Positions 34,484 through 43,686 of a DNA stretch of 64,000 bases are shown one piece after another (the first letter of the stretch is position 1; every line of letters starts with the position of its first letter). Made by a program: the position numbers and the translations under genes. This DNA is from Rhodospirillaceae bacterium (GTDB taxonomy: Bacteria > Pseudomonadota > Alphaproteobacteria > Rhodospirillales > Rhodospirillaceae), in the NCBI GenBank assembly GCA_028822445.1, contig JAPKDQ010000007.1, positions 1 through 64,000 of the forward strand, in the 5' to 3' direction. The notes beneath the pieces are model-generated. The model searched no databases. It saw nothing but the letters and a program-made list of their open reading frames with translations, and had not been told where the DNA came from.

Positions 34484-35146
34484 CTATGCGGACGCAGATG
34501 CGCACTCATCAAATAGCCGACGATACTCTGGGTTTTCAGGGTCCAGCTTGATAGCCTTTGATATCAAATCCTGCGCAGCTTTAGTGTCACCTGAAGCGCT
34601 ACTAACAAGAGAGAGGCCATAAAAAATCTGCGGGACCGTATCGTTCACGGACGCAGCCTTCTCAAGGTAGTACGTGGCTGTTTCATTATCCCCGGAAAAA
34701 ACCGCGCTCAAACCGGCACCAACCTGGTAATTCACATTGGACACATCCAGTGCGACAGCGCGTTCATAGGCGTTGAGTGCCTCAGGGAAATTCTGTAGAT
34801 GCTGGAATGTATCACCGATTACCCCGTAAACATCTGCCCGACTAGGGTCCAGCTCCCCCGCTTTCACGAGAGATTTAATGCCATCTTCAACACGACCGGA
34901 GGCAAGATAACTACGACCTAATACATAATGGTACTCAGCTACCGTATCGTCGACTTCGATGGCTGCTTCGATGTAGTTAATTCCATCATCAAATTTGCTC
35001 AATTGGCAGGAAAGAACTCCCAATAGCTTGAGCGCCTCGGCATTCCTTGGATCGTCTACTAAAATGTCGAGATATGCCTGCTCAGCTTCCTCTAGCTGTC
35101 CCGACTGATGAAGATTTAGTGCCTGCTCTACGGCTAGTTTGGTCAT
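34484..35146 (-). CDS. TPR protein without glycosyltransferase domain
   Basis: 220 aa made almost wholly of about six tetratricopeptide repeats (LNLHQSGQLEEAEQAYLDIL, LGVLSCQLSKFDDGINYI, VLGRSYLASGRVEDGIKSL, GDTFQHLQNFPEALNAY). No signal peptide, so cytoplasmic. The first repeat is close in style to the N-terminal repeats of the TPR-glycosyltransferases upstream (compare NHHQAGNLKKAEQLYLKAL). It could be a shortened relative, or an adaptor competing for the same target. It is on the opposite strand to, and convergent with, the T2SS locus, with its own terminator. Partner unknown. Confidence 0.8.
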   Translation of the reverse strand: MTKLAVEQALNLHQSGQLEEAEQAYLDILVDDPRNAEALKLLGVLSCQLSKFDDGINYIEAAIEVDDTVAEYHYVLGRSYLASGRVEDGIKSLVKAGELDPSRADVYGVIGDTFQHLQNFPEALNAYERAVALDVSNVNYQVGAGLSAVFSGDNETATYYLEKAASVNDTVPQIFYGLSLVSSASGDTKAAQDLISKAIKLDPENPEYRRLFDECASASA

Positions 35147-35394
35147 TCTATTACTCTACTTAAAAGCTTCCCCTATACAGTAAATGTACAGATGGAATCG
35201 GGTTGATTGATTGGTGATAAGTTCTAGCTAACAGATAATAATAGTTCAAATAGAAAACAGAACTAGACTGCTAGAAAAGCTAAATCACGGCCCTAAAAAC
35301 CCATAAACCTCCCACAGAACAGCCACGTTTCAGGCGGCCTGCAACCCTCTAGCGGCCTTGACCATCAACACAAATCGGTTTAAAAAAATAAATA

Positions 35395-35450
35395 CCGTGG
35401 TGATTTGAAGACCGGATTGCGGCCACGTTAAAAAACGCTAAAAGGTCGGA
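35395..35450 (+). ncRNA. SAM-II riboswitch
   Basis: S-adenosylmethionine-sensing aptamer of the SAM-II (metA) class, upstream of metZ. Stem P1 is CGTGG (35396-35400) with CCACG near 35423-35427. The conserved core TGATTTGAAGACCGGATTGC follows P1, and the 3' part TTAAAAAACGCTAAAAGG carries the GCTAAAA signature. GACC in the loop can pair with GGTC after AAAA to make the H-type pseudoknot. This class is known mainly from alphaproteobacteria, before methionine genes. An intrinsic terminator follows directly, so control is probably by transcription termination when SAM is abundant. Confidence 0.9.
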
Positions 35451-35458
35451 GGGATCTG

Positions 35459-35486
35459 CCCCCGCCTCACCGGTCGGGGGTTTTTT
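35459..35486 (+). terminator. Riboswitch-linked terminator before metZ
   Basis: CCCCCG / CGGGGG stem around a CCTCACCGGT loop, followed by TTTTTT, 20 bases before the metZ start. The GGTCGGAGGG segment that closes the aptamer could alternatively pair into the left part of this hairpin, giving an antiterminator. The mutually exclusive pairing is my inference. Confidence 0.85.
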
Positions 35487-35506
35487 AGTGCCGAAAAGGA
35501 CGCGCA

Positions 35507-36700
35507 ATGACCATCGATTATGAGAGCCAGCGCCAGTGGCATAGCGAAACTCAAGCCGTTCGCGGCGCCACCACGCGCAGCCAATTTGACGAGACCAGCG
35601 AGGCTCTCTTCCTCAGTTCTGGCTATGTCTATAAAAGTGCGGAGGAAGCTGAGTCAGCCTTCAACCAAGAATTAGAGCGTTTCGTATACTCGCGATTTGG
35701 CAACCCGACAGTTGCAATGTTCGAGAACAGATTAGCGCTCCTTGAGGGCGCTGAAGAATGTCGCGCCATGGGCAGCGGTATGGCAGCTGTTTTCGCTGCG
35801 CTTGCGAGTCATCTCAGCTCCGGCGACAGACTCGTCGCATCACGCGCGTTGTTTGGCTCGTGCCAATATATTTGCGAAGACTTGCTTCCGCGATACGGCA
35901 TTATTACGGAAATTGTGGATGGAACCAATCTCGATGAGTGGAAAACAGCACTTTCGAAGCCGGCGAAAGCGGTATTTCTGGAATCTCCGTCTAACCCAGG
36001 CCTTGAGATAATCGATATTACAGCTGTTTGCGACCTTGCCCATAACGCAGGCGCAACCGTGTTCGTTGACAACGTTTTTGCAACACCTGAACTTCAAAAG
36101 CCCCTGGAGCTAGGTGCGGACGTTATAATTTATTCAGCAACCAAGCACATCGATGGTCAAGGGCGATGCCTAGGTGGCGCAGTTCTGGGCACTAAATCGT
36201 TCATTGAAGACACAGTGAGCCCCTTTATTAGACACACGGGGCCTGCGTTGAGTCCGTTTAACGCCTGGGTCCTTCTGAAAGGTTTGGAGACATTATCACT
36301 ACGGGTCAGCAGACACTGCGATTCAGCAGCAAAAATTGCGACCCATCTATCCGCCCATTCAGACATAAACAAACTTCTCTACCCTGAACTGGCCTCGCAC
36401 CCTCAGCACAAGTTAGCAATGCAACAAATGAAACGTGGGGGTACGGTCATTGCCTTCGAATTAGACGGCGGAAAAGAGCGGGCTTTCCGGTTTTTAAACA
36501 ATCTCAAAGTCATAGATATTTCCAATAATCTGGGGGACGCAAAGAGTTTAATTTGTCACCCTGCCACTACAACTCATCAGCGCTTGACCGATGAGAACAA
36601 AGTGAAAGTCGGCATAACCCCAGGCTTTATTCGCTTATCCGTTGGCCTTGAATCTGTGGATGATTTGATCAAAGACTTGGATCTGGCTCTATCCGCATGA
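35507..36700 (+). CDS. metZ: O-succinylhomoserine sulfhydrylase MetZ
   Basis: 397-aa PLP enzyme of the Cys/Met metabolism family that makes homocysteine from O-succinylhomoserine and sulfide. N-terminal VYSRFGNPTVAMFENRLALLEG is the phosphate/substrate-binding signature. SATKHIDGQGRCLGGAV near residue 211 carries the PLP lysine, and SLICHPATTTHQ is the conserved C-terminal motif. The family boundary between MetZ and MetB/MetC is narrow, but a SAM-II riboswitch directly upstream and alphaproteobacterial practice favour MetZ. RBS AAAAGGA. Confidence 0.9.
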   Translation: MTIDYESQRQWHSETQAVRGATTRSQFDETSEALFLSSGYVYKSAEEAESAFNQELERFVYSRFGNPTVAMFENRLALLEGAEECRAMGSGMAAVFAALASHLSSGDRLVASRALFGSCQYICEDLLPRYGIITEIVDGTNLDEWKTALSKPAKAVFLESPSNPGLEIIDITAVCDLAHNAGATVFVDNVFATPELQKPLELGADVIIYSATKHIDGQGRCLGGAVLGTKSFIEDTVSPFIRHTGPALSPFNAWVLLKGLETLSLRVSRHCDSAAKIATHLSAHSDINKLLYPELASHPQHKLAMQQMKRGGTVIAFELDGGKERAFRFLNNLKVIDISNNLGDAKSLICHPATTTHQRLTDENKVKVGITPGFIRLSVGLESVDDLIKDLDLALSA

Positions 36701-36798
36701 GAAAGAGTTGAGAAATCGGCTAACGACACTACCTTGGCAAGGCAATATGAGAGTATATGTAGTATGTCACGACAATAGCGGGTACGGCCAAAAACATA

Positions 36799-37191
36799 AT
36801 GTACGAAAAGACCACACGCGCAATTACGATAACGGTTCGTCCGTTTTATCTGGACGAACAATCTGAGCCAGATGAAGAGCGCTATGTTTGGGCGTATAAA
36901 GTATCAATCGAAAATTCAGGTGAAGAAACTGTCCAGCTTCTTAACAGACACTGGAGAATAACCGACAAGCTCGGTCGATTGCAGGAAGTAAAAGGCTCAG
37001 GCGTCGTTGGAGAGCAACCAGTGCTAAAGCCGGGAGATTCCTTTCAGTACACGAGTGGCACGCCGCTTCAAACACCCTCAGGGATTATGATAGGGAGCTA
37101 CGAGATGGAAAGCTCAGAAGGTGAGCGTTTTGACGTGGAAATACCCGCATTTTCTCTAGACAGCCCCTACGATTCCGCTCCAATTAATTGA
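36799..37191 (+). CDS. apaG: ApaG/CorD-family protein
   Basis: 130-aa single-domain ApaG protein with a fibronectin III-like beta fold. Recognised by ITVRPFYLDEQS, YVWAYKVSIENSGEETVQLLNRHWRITD, the glycine-rich GSGVVGEQPVLKPGDSFQYTSGTPL and MIGSYEM. Length is normal for the family (about 125-130). Its biochemical role is not well defined; it is linked to Ap4A metabolism in enterobacteria. Common next to metZ in alphaproteobacteria, as seen here 98 bases downstream. Confidence 0.92.
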   Translation: MYEKTTRAITITVRPFYLDEQSEPDEERYVWAYKVSIENSGEETVQLLNRHWRITDKLGRLQEVKGSGVVGEQPVLKPGDSFQYTSGTPLQTPSGIMIGSYEMESSEGERFDVEIPAFSLDSPYDSAPIN

Positions 37192-37282
37192 TCCGTCAGG
37201 CTAGCGGTTTCGTAATAAGAACATAGAATTATTAAAAAGATGAAAGCGCTTAAACGTACGCGCAGTGCTAAAGGGACACATC

Positions 37283-37921
37283 ATGACCCAGATCCGCCCA
37301 GGCTCCTCGGAGAGGATTGTTAGAGACCACGGAGAGAGTAAGTCAGCGACTGACCGGCCCAGCCGAAGTGAAGCAGAAGAGGCCGTGCGGACGCTTATTC
37401 GTTGGGCTGGTGACGACCCTACTCGTGAAGGATTACTTGGCACTCCTGATCGTGTGGCTAGGTCGTACGGCGAGTTTTTTGCGGGGTATCGGCAGGATCC
37501 AGAATCCATACTTCTCACGACTTTTGAAGAAACAGAAGGTTACGATGAGATGGTCGTCCTCCGGGACATAGATTATGAGTCTCATTGCGAGCATCATATG
37601 GTTCCTATAATTGGGCGTGCACATGTGGCTTACTTGCCAAACAGTCGTGTAGTGGGGATTTCAAAGTTAGCACGCGTTGTTGAAGCCTATGCAAAGAGGC
37701 TGCAGATCCAAGAAAAGATGACCGCACAAATTGCGAACACCATAAACAATGTTCTTGCCCCAAAGGGGGTTGCAGTCGTGATTGAAGGAAATCATGAATG
37801 CATGAGCACTCGCGGCGTTCATAAGCCGGATATTACGATGATAACGAGCACGATGCTGGGCGCTTTTCGCGAAGACCCATCAACTCGCAAAGAGTTCCTT
37901 GCCTTTATCGGCAAGTCGTAA
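37283..37921 (+). CDS. folE: GTP cyclohydrolase I
   Basis: About 212 aa. Converts GTP to dihydroneopterin triphosphate, the first step of tetrahydrofolate synthesis. Zinc and catalytic motifs are complete: SHCEHHMVP (Cys and His ligands), [20 protein letters not shown], and [11 protein letters not shown] with the second Cys ligand. The N-terminus [19 protein letters not shown] is standard. I chose ATG 37283 with AAAGGGA upstream rather than GTG 37265. A weak inverted repeat (GTAAC...GTTAC) follows at 37951-37973. Confidence 0.95.
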   Translation: MTQIRPGSSERIVRDHGESKSATDRPSRSEAEEAVRTLIRWAGDDPTREGLLGTPDRVARSYGEFFAGYRQDPESILLTTFEETEGYDEMVVLRDIDYESHCEHHMVPIIGRAHVAYLPNSRVVGISKLARVVEAYAKRLQIQEKMTAQIANTINNVLAPKGVAVVIEGNHECMSTRGVHKPDITMITSTMLGAFREDPSTRKEFLAFIGKS

Positions 37922-38062
37922 ACACTCAAGAATTAGCGCCTCAATATTAATTGTAACGCTCTTTTGGGTGTTACGAGACTGGTTTATGGTAAGGCAACCG
38001 CTTGCGCCCCAGCTATACTTTTTCCTGGGCGCATTAGGAAACAGTAAGCAGGCCCTGACTCA

Positions 38063-39523
38063 ATGACGATTATAATAATCGACTTTAGGCCAGTATTTCT
38101 TGTACTCGGAATCTTGCTCATTGTTCTTTCAGCAGGCATGGGAATACCCGCCGTCGTCGACCTTTATAGCGGAAACCCAGACTGGGCAGCCTTCGCAGTC
38201 TCCGCGGCCTTCACTCTATTTGTCGGTGCAGCAACAGTCATGACAACACGCACAGGGGAAGTCACATTAACCCTGCGCCAAGCCTTCTTGCTTACAACAT
38301 TGTCTTGGGTCGTACTTCCAGCATTCGCCTGCCTACCGTTCATGATCTCCGATTTCCGATTATCGTTTACTGACGCGTTTTTCGAAGCAATGTCAGGGAT
38401 CACGACAACGGGCGCTACCGTGATAACTGGCTTGGACTCTGCGCCGCCTGGATTATTGCTATGGCGCAGCATCCTGCAATGGCTGGGCGGGCTCGGTATC
38501 ATCATCATGGCCTTGACGATCTTACCAATGCTCAAGGTCGGTGGCATGCAGATGTTCAAAGTCGAAGGCTTCGAGGCTCAAGAAAAAGTCCTTCCCCGAG
38601 CAACCCAGGTCGCCGCTGCACTTGTAATGGTCTTCATCGGCCTAACAGCGCTATGGGCCCTATTATATTGGGCCGCAGGCATGAACAGTCTAGACGCTAT
38701 AACGCACGCCATGACAACGATCGCAACCGGCGGATATTCGACGCATGACGCTTCAATAGGACATTTTGATAGTGGCACAATCGACTTTATAGCCACCGTT
38801 GGCATGATAGTGGGCGGCATTCCCTTCCTGCTGTATGTCCAGGTTATGAGAGGTCGATCCGATGCTCTATGGAAAGATAGCCAAGTACAGTGGTTTGTTG
38901 GCACCGTAATTGTTTTCGTTACATTGATTGCGGCTTACCTAACCTACACTGGCACCTACAGCCCTCTCACGGCGCTTCGCTTTGCATCGTTCAATACGGT
39001 TTCAGTCATCACAGGTACTGGATACGCGACAGCTGACTTTGGACAATGGGGCGGCTTTGTTGTCGTCGTTCTCTTTATGCTTATGTTCGTTGGCGGGTGT
39101 GCAGGGTCGACCACATGCGGAATAAAAATATTCCGCTTTCAGGTCCTGTTTGAAGTCGCTCGCGTTCAGCTACGGCAGCTTTTGCAGCCAAATGGCGTCT
39201 TTATTCCCTATTTCAATAAACGACCCATTGACGACTCCGTCGCCACTTCGGTCATGGGTTTCTTCTATCTATACGCCCTAACCGTCTGTTTATTGGCCAT
39301 AGCCCTTGCCGCTTTAGGGCTTGATTTCACCACCGCCCTATCTGGCGCTGCTAGCGCTGTCTCAAATGTCGGCCCCGGCCTCGGCTCTGCTATTGGTCCG
39401 GCAGGCACTTACAGCCATTTACCTGACGCCGCAAAATGGCTACTCGCTTTAGGTATGCTGCTAGGCAGGCTTGAACTCTACACAGTATTGGTACTCGTCC
39501 TTCCGCGGTTCTGGCGCGGCTAA
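38063..39523 (+). CDS. trkH: Potassium uptake protein TrkH
   Basis: 486-aa integral membrane ion-conducting subunit of the Trk potassium system. Four pore-loop repeats with filter glycines are visible: TTTGATVITGL, TIATGGYSTHDAS, VITGTGYATADFG and NVGPGLGSAIGP. GGLGIIIMALTILPML and GCAGSTTCGIKIFR are further TrkH marks. It would work with a TrkA NAD-binding regulatory subunit, which is not in this window. About 140 bases separate it from folE, so it probably has its own promoter. Convergent with hslO. Confidence 0.93.
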   Translation: MTIIIIDFRPVFLVLGILLIVLSAGMGIPAVVDLYSGNPDWAAFAVSAAFTLFVGAATVMTTRTGEVTLTLRQAFLLTTLSWVVLPAFACLPFMISDFRLSFTDAFFEAMSGITTTGATVITGLDSAPPGLLLWRSILQWLGGLGIIIMALTILPMLKVGGMQMFKVEGFEAQEKVLPRATQVAAALVMVFIGLTALWALLYWAAGMNSLDAITHAMTTIATGGYSTHDASIGHFDSGTIDFIATVGMIVGGIPFLLYVQVMRGRSDALWKDSQVQWFVGTVIVFVTLIAAYLTYTGTYSPLTALRFASFNTVSVITGTGYATADFGQWGGFVVVVLFMLMFVGGCAGSTTCGIKIFRFQVLFEVARVQLRQLLQPNGVFIPYFNKRPIDDSVATSVMGFFYLYALTVCLLAIALAALGLDFTTALSGAASAVSNVGPGLGSAIGPAGTYSHLPDAAKWLLALGMLLGRLELYTVLVLVLPRFWRG

Positions 39524-39533
39524 GCGATAAGCT

Positions 39534-40496
39534 TTAAGGCGCAGTAGGAGCGCTAAACTCTTCTCTCGCTTTTCTGGCGACGTCTTGCAGTTCGGACTCT
39601 TTAAATTCGTACACTGACTCACAAAATTCACAGGTCATCGACACGACCCCATCTTCTGCCATGGAAACAATTTCATCCATTGGAAACGACGCCAATATCT
39701 TAGCTGACCTTTCTCTAGAGCAACGACAACCACTAGATAGGCTGCGTGAGTCTAGGGCCCTGCCACCTATCGTTCCAAATAGGCGAGCTAGGACATCTTT
39801 TTCAGTCAACTCAGAGCTCAACAGCTCTGCATCAGAAATACTACTTAGAAGAACAACGGCAGTTCGCCATGCATCTTCATCAGCTTCCGTTGGTGGAAGA
39901 CCACCTTCACTTGGCATCCTTTGGATAAGTAGCGCAGAGGCCTGCCACGCAGAATCTGGATCTCCTGTATCGACCCTACCCGCAACGATCTTAATCGCGG
40001 TTTCTATTTGTTCAGATTGTTGAAAATACTGGTGCACACAGTCCCCGATCGACGTACCTAAGAGTTCTATAATACCCTGATAGCGCTCCATATCTGGACC
40101 CTGGTCCACCGTGAACGCAATATGGCCAGACCCCATTAATCGCTGCAGGTTTTTATCGTCCACGCCTTCAGTGTCAGGCAGCTCATCTAACCTGAAACTA
40201 GCACACCCCCTCATAACCCGATCATTGGTTATGTCTGCAACTAACGTATGAAGCGGTCCATTGCCTTGAATCTGCAACGTGAACGAACCATCAAATTTTA
40301 ACCCATCGGCCAGAGCGGCTGCGGCAGCCATTGCCTCACCCAGAATTCGTGTAACCTGCTCGGGATAATTGTGATGAATACCAAGTGCTTTACTGGCGAC
40401 ACCATTAAGACGGACCAGCCTTCCCCGCACCGCGCCGTCGTAAAGGAAAAAAGGTTGGCTGATGCCAGGACGATTAGGGATTTGGTTATCACCCAT
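39534..40496 (-). CDS. hslO: Redox-regulated chaperone Hsp33
   Basis: About 320 aa. Hsp33 becomes an active holdase on oxidation of its zinc centre. The C-terminal zinc site is visible as CRC (in SSGCRCSRE) and CEFC (in MTCEFCESVY), the CxC...CxxC pattern. The core domain matches in GVASKALGIHHNYPEQVTRILGEAMAA and LQIQGNGPLHTLVAD. Start set at ATG 40496 (MGDNQIPN); the ORF-track start would run into argF. It follows argF by 10 bases on the same strand and forms an argD-argF-hslO operon, a common alphaproteobacterial order. Confidence 0.9.
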   Translation of the reverse strand: MGDNQIPNRPGISQPFFLYDGAVRGRLVRLNGVASKALGIHHNYPEQVTRILGEAMAAAAALADGLKFDGSFTLQIQGNGPLHTLVADITNDRVMRGCASFRLDELPDTEGVDDKNLQRLMGSGHIAFTVDQGPDMERYQGIIELLGTSIGDCVHQYFQQSEQIETAIKIVAGRVDTGDPDSAWQASALLIQRMPSEGGLPPTEADEDAWRTAVVLLSSISDAELLSSELTEKDVLARLFGTIGGRALDSRSLSSGCRCSRERSAKILASFPMDEIVSMAEDGVVSMTCEFCESVYEFKESELQDVARKAREEFSAPTAP

Positions 40497-40506
40497 GAAG
40501 CAAGCG

Positions 40507-41418
40507 CTAGCTGAGACACCAATGAAGAATACCCTTTTGTGCGTGCATTCGATTTTCCGCCTCATCCCAAACCACGGACCAGCGCCCATCTATGACTTCG
40601 TTCACGACTTCCTCACCTCTATGAGCGGGCAAGCAATGCATGAACAGCGCATCATCTTTGGCATGCCCCATCAGGTCTTCGGTCACACGATAGGGTGTCA
40701 GGAGCTCAACACGCCCCGCCTCCTTATCATTCATCGAGACCCAAGTATCTGCGATCACGCAGTCAGCCTGGTCTACAGCTTCTGCCGGGTCGGCCGTTAC
40801 AGTTATGTCCGCACCACAATCTACTGCCCATTTTAGAATACTGGCATCGGGTCGTAGCGACTCTGGACACGCCAAACGTAGAGAAAAATCAAACTTAGTC
40901 GCCGCCTGAATGAAACTATTGGAGACATTGTTACCATCACCCGTCCACGCGAAAGTGCGGCCAGCAACCGGCCCTCGGTGCTGCTCAAAGGTCATCACAT
41001 CGGCCATAAGCTGACACGGGTGAGTCAGGTCGGTTAGGCCGTTAATAACAGGAACCGTCGCATACTCAGCGAGCTCATCTAGTTTTCTTGGATCATCAGT
41101 ACGAAGCATGATGGCATCTACAAACCGTGACAAAACCCGCGCTGTATCCGCGATTGTTTCACCCTGACCCAACTGAGAATCACTTTGAGACAACACGACG
41201 ACTTCGCCACCAAGCTGCCTCATACCAACTTCAAACGAGACACGCGTACGTGTCGACGGCTTCTCAAAAATCATCGCTAACGTCTTACCAGAAAGTGGCT
41301 GTGACTTAGCATATAATGAAAGGTCGCTCTTGATTGCCACGCCCAGATCAAGGATGTCTCTCAGCGTTGATTTGTCGAATTTATCTAGATCCAGAAAGTG
41401 CTTTACCGACTCTGTCAT
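40507..41418 (-). CDS. argF: Ornithine carbamoyltransferase
   Basis: About 303 aa. Makes citrulline from ornithine and carbamoyl phosphate in arginine synthesis. Carbamoyl phosphate-binding [28 protein letters not shown], the ornithine/SMG-type loop TWVSMNDKE and the catalytic [13 protein letters not shown] are all present. Start at ATG 41418, one base after the argD stop codon, with [14 protein letters not shown] matching family N-termini. Partner of argH further along this window. Confidence 0.95.
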   Translation of the reverse strand: MTESVKHFLDLDKFDKSTLRDILDLGVAIKSDLSLYAKSQPLSGKTLAMIFEKPSTRTRVSFEVGMRQLGGEVVVLSQSDSQLGQGETIADTARVLSRFVDAIMLRTDDPRKLDELAEYATVPVINGLTDLTHPCQLMADVMTFEQHRGPVAGRTFAWTGDGNNVSNSFIQAATKFDFSLRLACPESLRPDASILKWAVDCGADITVTADPAEAVDQADCVIADTWVSMNDKEAGRVELLTPYRVTEDLMGHAKDDALFMHCLPAHRGEEVVNEVIDGRWSVVWDEAENRMHAQKGILHWCLS

Positions 41419-41419
41419 C

Positions 41420-42595
41420 TCAGTCTGCCAGCGCTTTCGCGGCCGACCCAAGCTTGGACAACGCTAGATCAATTTCATCGTCGGAAACGGTCAATGGTGG
41501 AAGAAGCCGGACCACATTGTCCCCGGCCACGACTGTTAACATATTATCGTTGATCAACATGTCCACAACGTCTCCGTTAGGAACTGAGCACTTAAGTCCG
41601 AGCATAAGCCCCCTACCCCTGACACCTTCAAAAACACTCGCGTACGTCTCAACGAGAGATTCAAGCCCATGTGATAGTCGAGATGCCGCTTGCTGCACCC
41701 TCGCCCAAAAACCCTCTTCCGTCATGACATCAAGAACAGCATTAGCTGCTGCCATGGCCAAAGGGTTGCCACCGAATGTTGACCCATGGGTTCCAGGAAC
41801 CATGTGTTCAGCCGCAGCAGACGTCGCCAAGCATGCTCCAACAGGAAAACCGCCCCCCAGAGCTTTAGCCAACGACATTATATCTGGTGCAACGCCTGAC
41901 TTTTCATAAGCAAAAAGGTCACCTGTACGACCCATTCCACATTGCACCTCATCATAGATAAGCAGCAGCCCGAACTCATCTGCCATGGCTCGCAAGCCTT
42001 TGAGATAACCGTCAGATGCGACCGCAAGCCCGCCCTCACCTTGTACAGGCTCCACAAGAATAGCTGCCGTCTCCGCAGTGATGGCAGCGCGGGCCTCGTT
42101 TAGGTCGCCGAAAGGTATACGATCAAACGCTTCTACTACCGGAGCGAAGCCATCAAGATGCCTAGCTTGCCCTCCCGCCGCGATCGTCGCCAGGGTCCGG
42201 CCATGAAAGGCGTTTTCGGCTGTGATGATACGGTACCTCTCAGGGCGCCCACCGGCTTGATGATAGCGCCGCCCAATCTTGATCGCACACTCCAACGCCT
42301 CTGCACCGGAGTTGCAAAAGAATGCGGTGTCCGCGAAAGAGAAACTTATCAGACGGTCAGCCAGTTTTTCTTGGCCATCTATCCGGTACAGGTTTGAGCA
42401 GTGCCAAAACTTACCCGCCTGATCTTGCAAAGCTTTGACGAGATGCGGATGAGCATGCCCAAGAGCATTCACAGCGATGCCACTATTGAAATCGAGGAAA
42501 CGTTGGCCGTCAGAGGCTATTAGCCAAGACCCTTCGCCTCGCTCGAATACGATATCCGTTCTCGCATAAGTGGACATGACAGCCTGAGTCGACAT
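41420..42595 (-). CDS. argD: Acetylornithine aminotransferase
   Basis: About 391 aa class III PLP aminotransferase of arginine (and often lysine) synthesis. Signatures: [66 protein letters not shown] and [16 protein letters not shown] with the PLP lysine. Start at ATG 42595 after the RBS GAGGG; the ORF-track start adds 20 codons that cover a hairpin-forming leader. First gene of the argD-argF-hslO run. Confidence 0.93.
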   Translation of the reverse strand: MSTQAVMSTYARTDIVFERGEGSWLIASDGQRFLDFNSGIAVNALGHAHPHLVKALQDQAGKFWHCSNLYRIDGQEKLADRLISFSFADTAFFCNSGAEALECAIKIGRRYHQAGGRPERYRIITAENAFHGRTLATIAAGGQARHLDGFAPVVEAFDRIPFGDLNEARAAITAETAAILVEPVQGEGGLAVASDGYLKGLRAMADEFGLLLIYDEVQCGMGRTGDLFAYEKSGVAPDIMSLAKALGGGFPVGACLATSAAAEHMVPGTHGSTFGGNPLAMAAANAVLDVMTEEGFWARVQQAASRLSHGLESLVETYASVFEGVRGRGLMLGLKCSVPNGDVVDMLINDNMLTVVAGDNVVRLLPPLTVSDDEIDLALSKLGSAAKALAD

Positions 42596-42623
42596 GGCTT
42601 CACCCTCACTGTTGAAACACAAG

Positions 42624-42650
42624 ACCCCGCGCACTGTTGGTCCGCGGGGT
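42624..42650 (-). promoter_or_regulatory. GC-rich hairpin in the argD leader
   Basis: ACCCCGCG (42624-42631) pairs perfectly with CGCGGGGT (42643-42650) around an 11-base loop, about 29 bases before the argD start on the minus strand. No U-run follows in the direction of argD, so it is not a standard terminator. It could be a leader RNA structure or an RNA-stabilising element. Confidence 0.4.
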
Positions 42651-42693
42651 ATCAATCATTGGTCACATGCCCGTTCTTCACAATTAAACACTG

Positions 42694-42725
42694 TGAAAAA
42701 TAGACGGGCGGCCAAAAGACCGCCC
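42694..42725 (-). terminator. Intrinsic terminator of the ABC permease gene
   Basis: On the minus strand GGGCGG (42725-42720), loop TCTTTTGG, CCGCCC (42711-42706), then GTCTATTTTTC. It lies about 75 bases after the permease stop and before the argD leader, on the same strand. Confidence 0.75.
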
Positions 42726-42801
42726 GAGTTCTGCCGTTTTATCGCTCCGAGGTAGGCATTGTCAATGATAGGGAAGCCTGCTCGCCTAACCCATGAGAAC
42801 C

Positions 42802-43617
42802 CTATGCTTTAAGTTTATAGCCACTCTTAAGCATCAAGTACGTTATTATTAGGGCGGCCAGAGCCGTTAATCCAGTCACAGCAATGCCCAATCCAACCTG
42901 AGTGGAGGCCTGCCCCAAGAACCCATGGCGGAACCCATCAATAACGTAGAAGAACGGATTATAGTGACAAATAAACCGTAATCCCTCGGGTAAACGGTCA
43001 ATTGTATAGAAGGTCCCAGACAAAAACGTCAGCGGTGTGATTACGAAATTCGTTACGGCTGCCATATGATCGAACTTATCTGCCCAGACAGCACCAATAA
43101 TTCCGCCGCACGCCATAAAGATAGCACCCATCAAAGCGTGATAGACGATAAGAAATGGGCTGTGGACATGTATTTCTGCAAAAAATGACATCGCTACCGC
43201 TGAAGATATACCAACGACTAACCCGCGCGTTACAGCTCCACCGGTCCAAGCAACCGTCATCTCAACTGCACTGAGAGGCGGCATCAGGACGTCGACGATA
43301 TTGCCCTGTACTTTCGCGATTAGAATAGATGACGACGTGTTAGCGAAGGCGTTCTGGACAATCGACATCATGATCAACCCCGGCACGAGAAAGTCGCTAA
43401 ATGGCACGCCGGCTAAGGGGGGGCGGTCAAATGCAAACGTAAATATAATCAAAAAGAGTACTGTGGTAACCATCGGGGCACCAACGGTCTGCGTCGCCAC
43501 TTTACTGAAGCGGCGCACCTCTTTCATATACAACTCCCACATACCTAGCCAATTCACGACGCCGACATCTCTTGGAAGAGGAATAGAGAATTCGCGATCT
43601 TGTACCGTATTAGTCAA
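42802..43617 (-). CDS. ABC-2 type transporter permease
   Basis: 271-aa membrane protein with about six helices. It shows the ABC-2 permease pattern: an N-terminal amphipathic segment WELYMKEVRRFSKVATQTVGAPM, LFLIIFTFAF, DFLVPGLIMMSIVQNAFANTSSSIL, and the late FLSGTFYTIDRLPEGLRFICHYNPFFYVIDGFR, like YadH/NodJ-type exporters. No ATP-binding partner gene is next to it within this window, so the ATPase must be elsewhere or lost. Substrate unknown (drug, polysaccharide or lipid export are possible). Confidence 0.85.
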   Translation of the reverse strand: MTNTVQDREFSIPLPRDVGVVNWLGMWELYMKEVRRFSKVATQTVGAPMVTTVLFLIIFTFAFDRPPLAGVPFSDFLVPGLIMMSIVQNAFANTSSSILIAKVQGNIVDVLMPPLSAVEMTVAWTGGAVTRGLVVGISSAVAMSFFAEIHVHSPFLIVYHALMGAIFMACGGIIGAVWADKFDHMAAVTNFVITPLTFLSGTFYTIDRLPEGLRFICHYNPFFYVIDGFRHGFLGQASTQVGLGIAVTGLTALAALIITYLMLKSGYKLKA

Positions 43618-43686
43618 CTGTCACCTCGTGCCTCTAGAGTGACTTTGGTTTAGGCTGCGTTTCACCGGAGATCAAGAGGCAGATCC

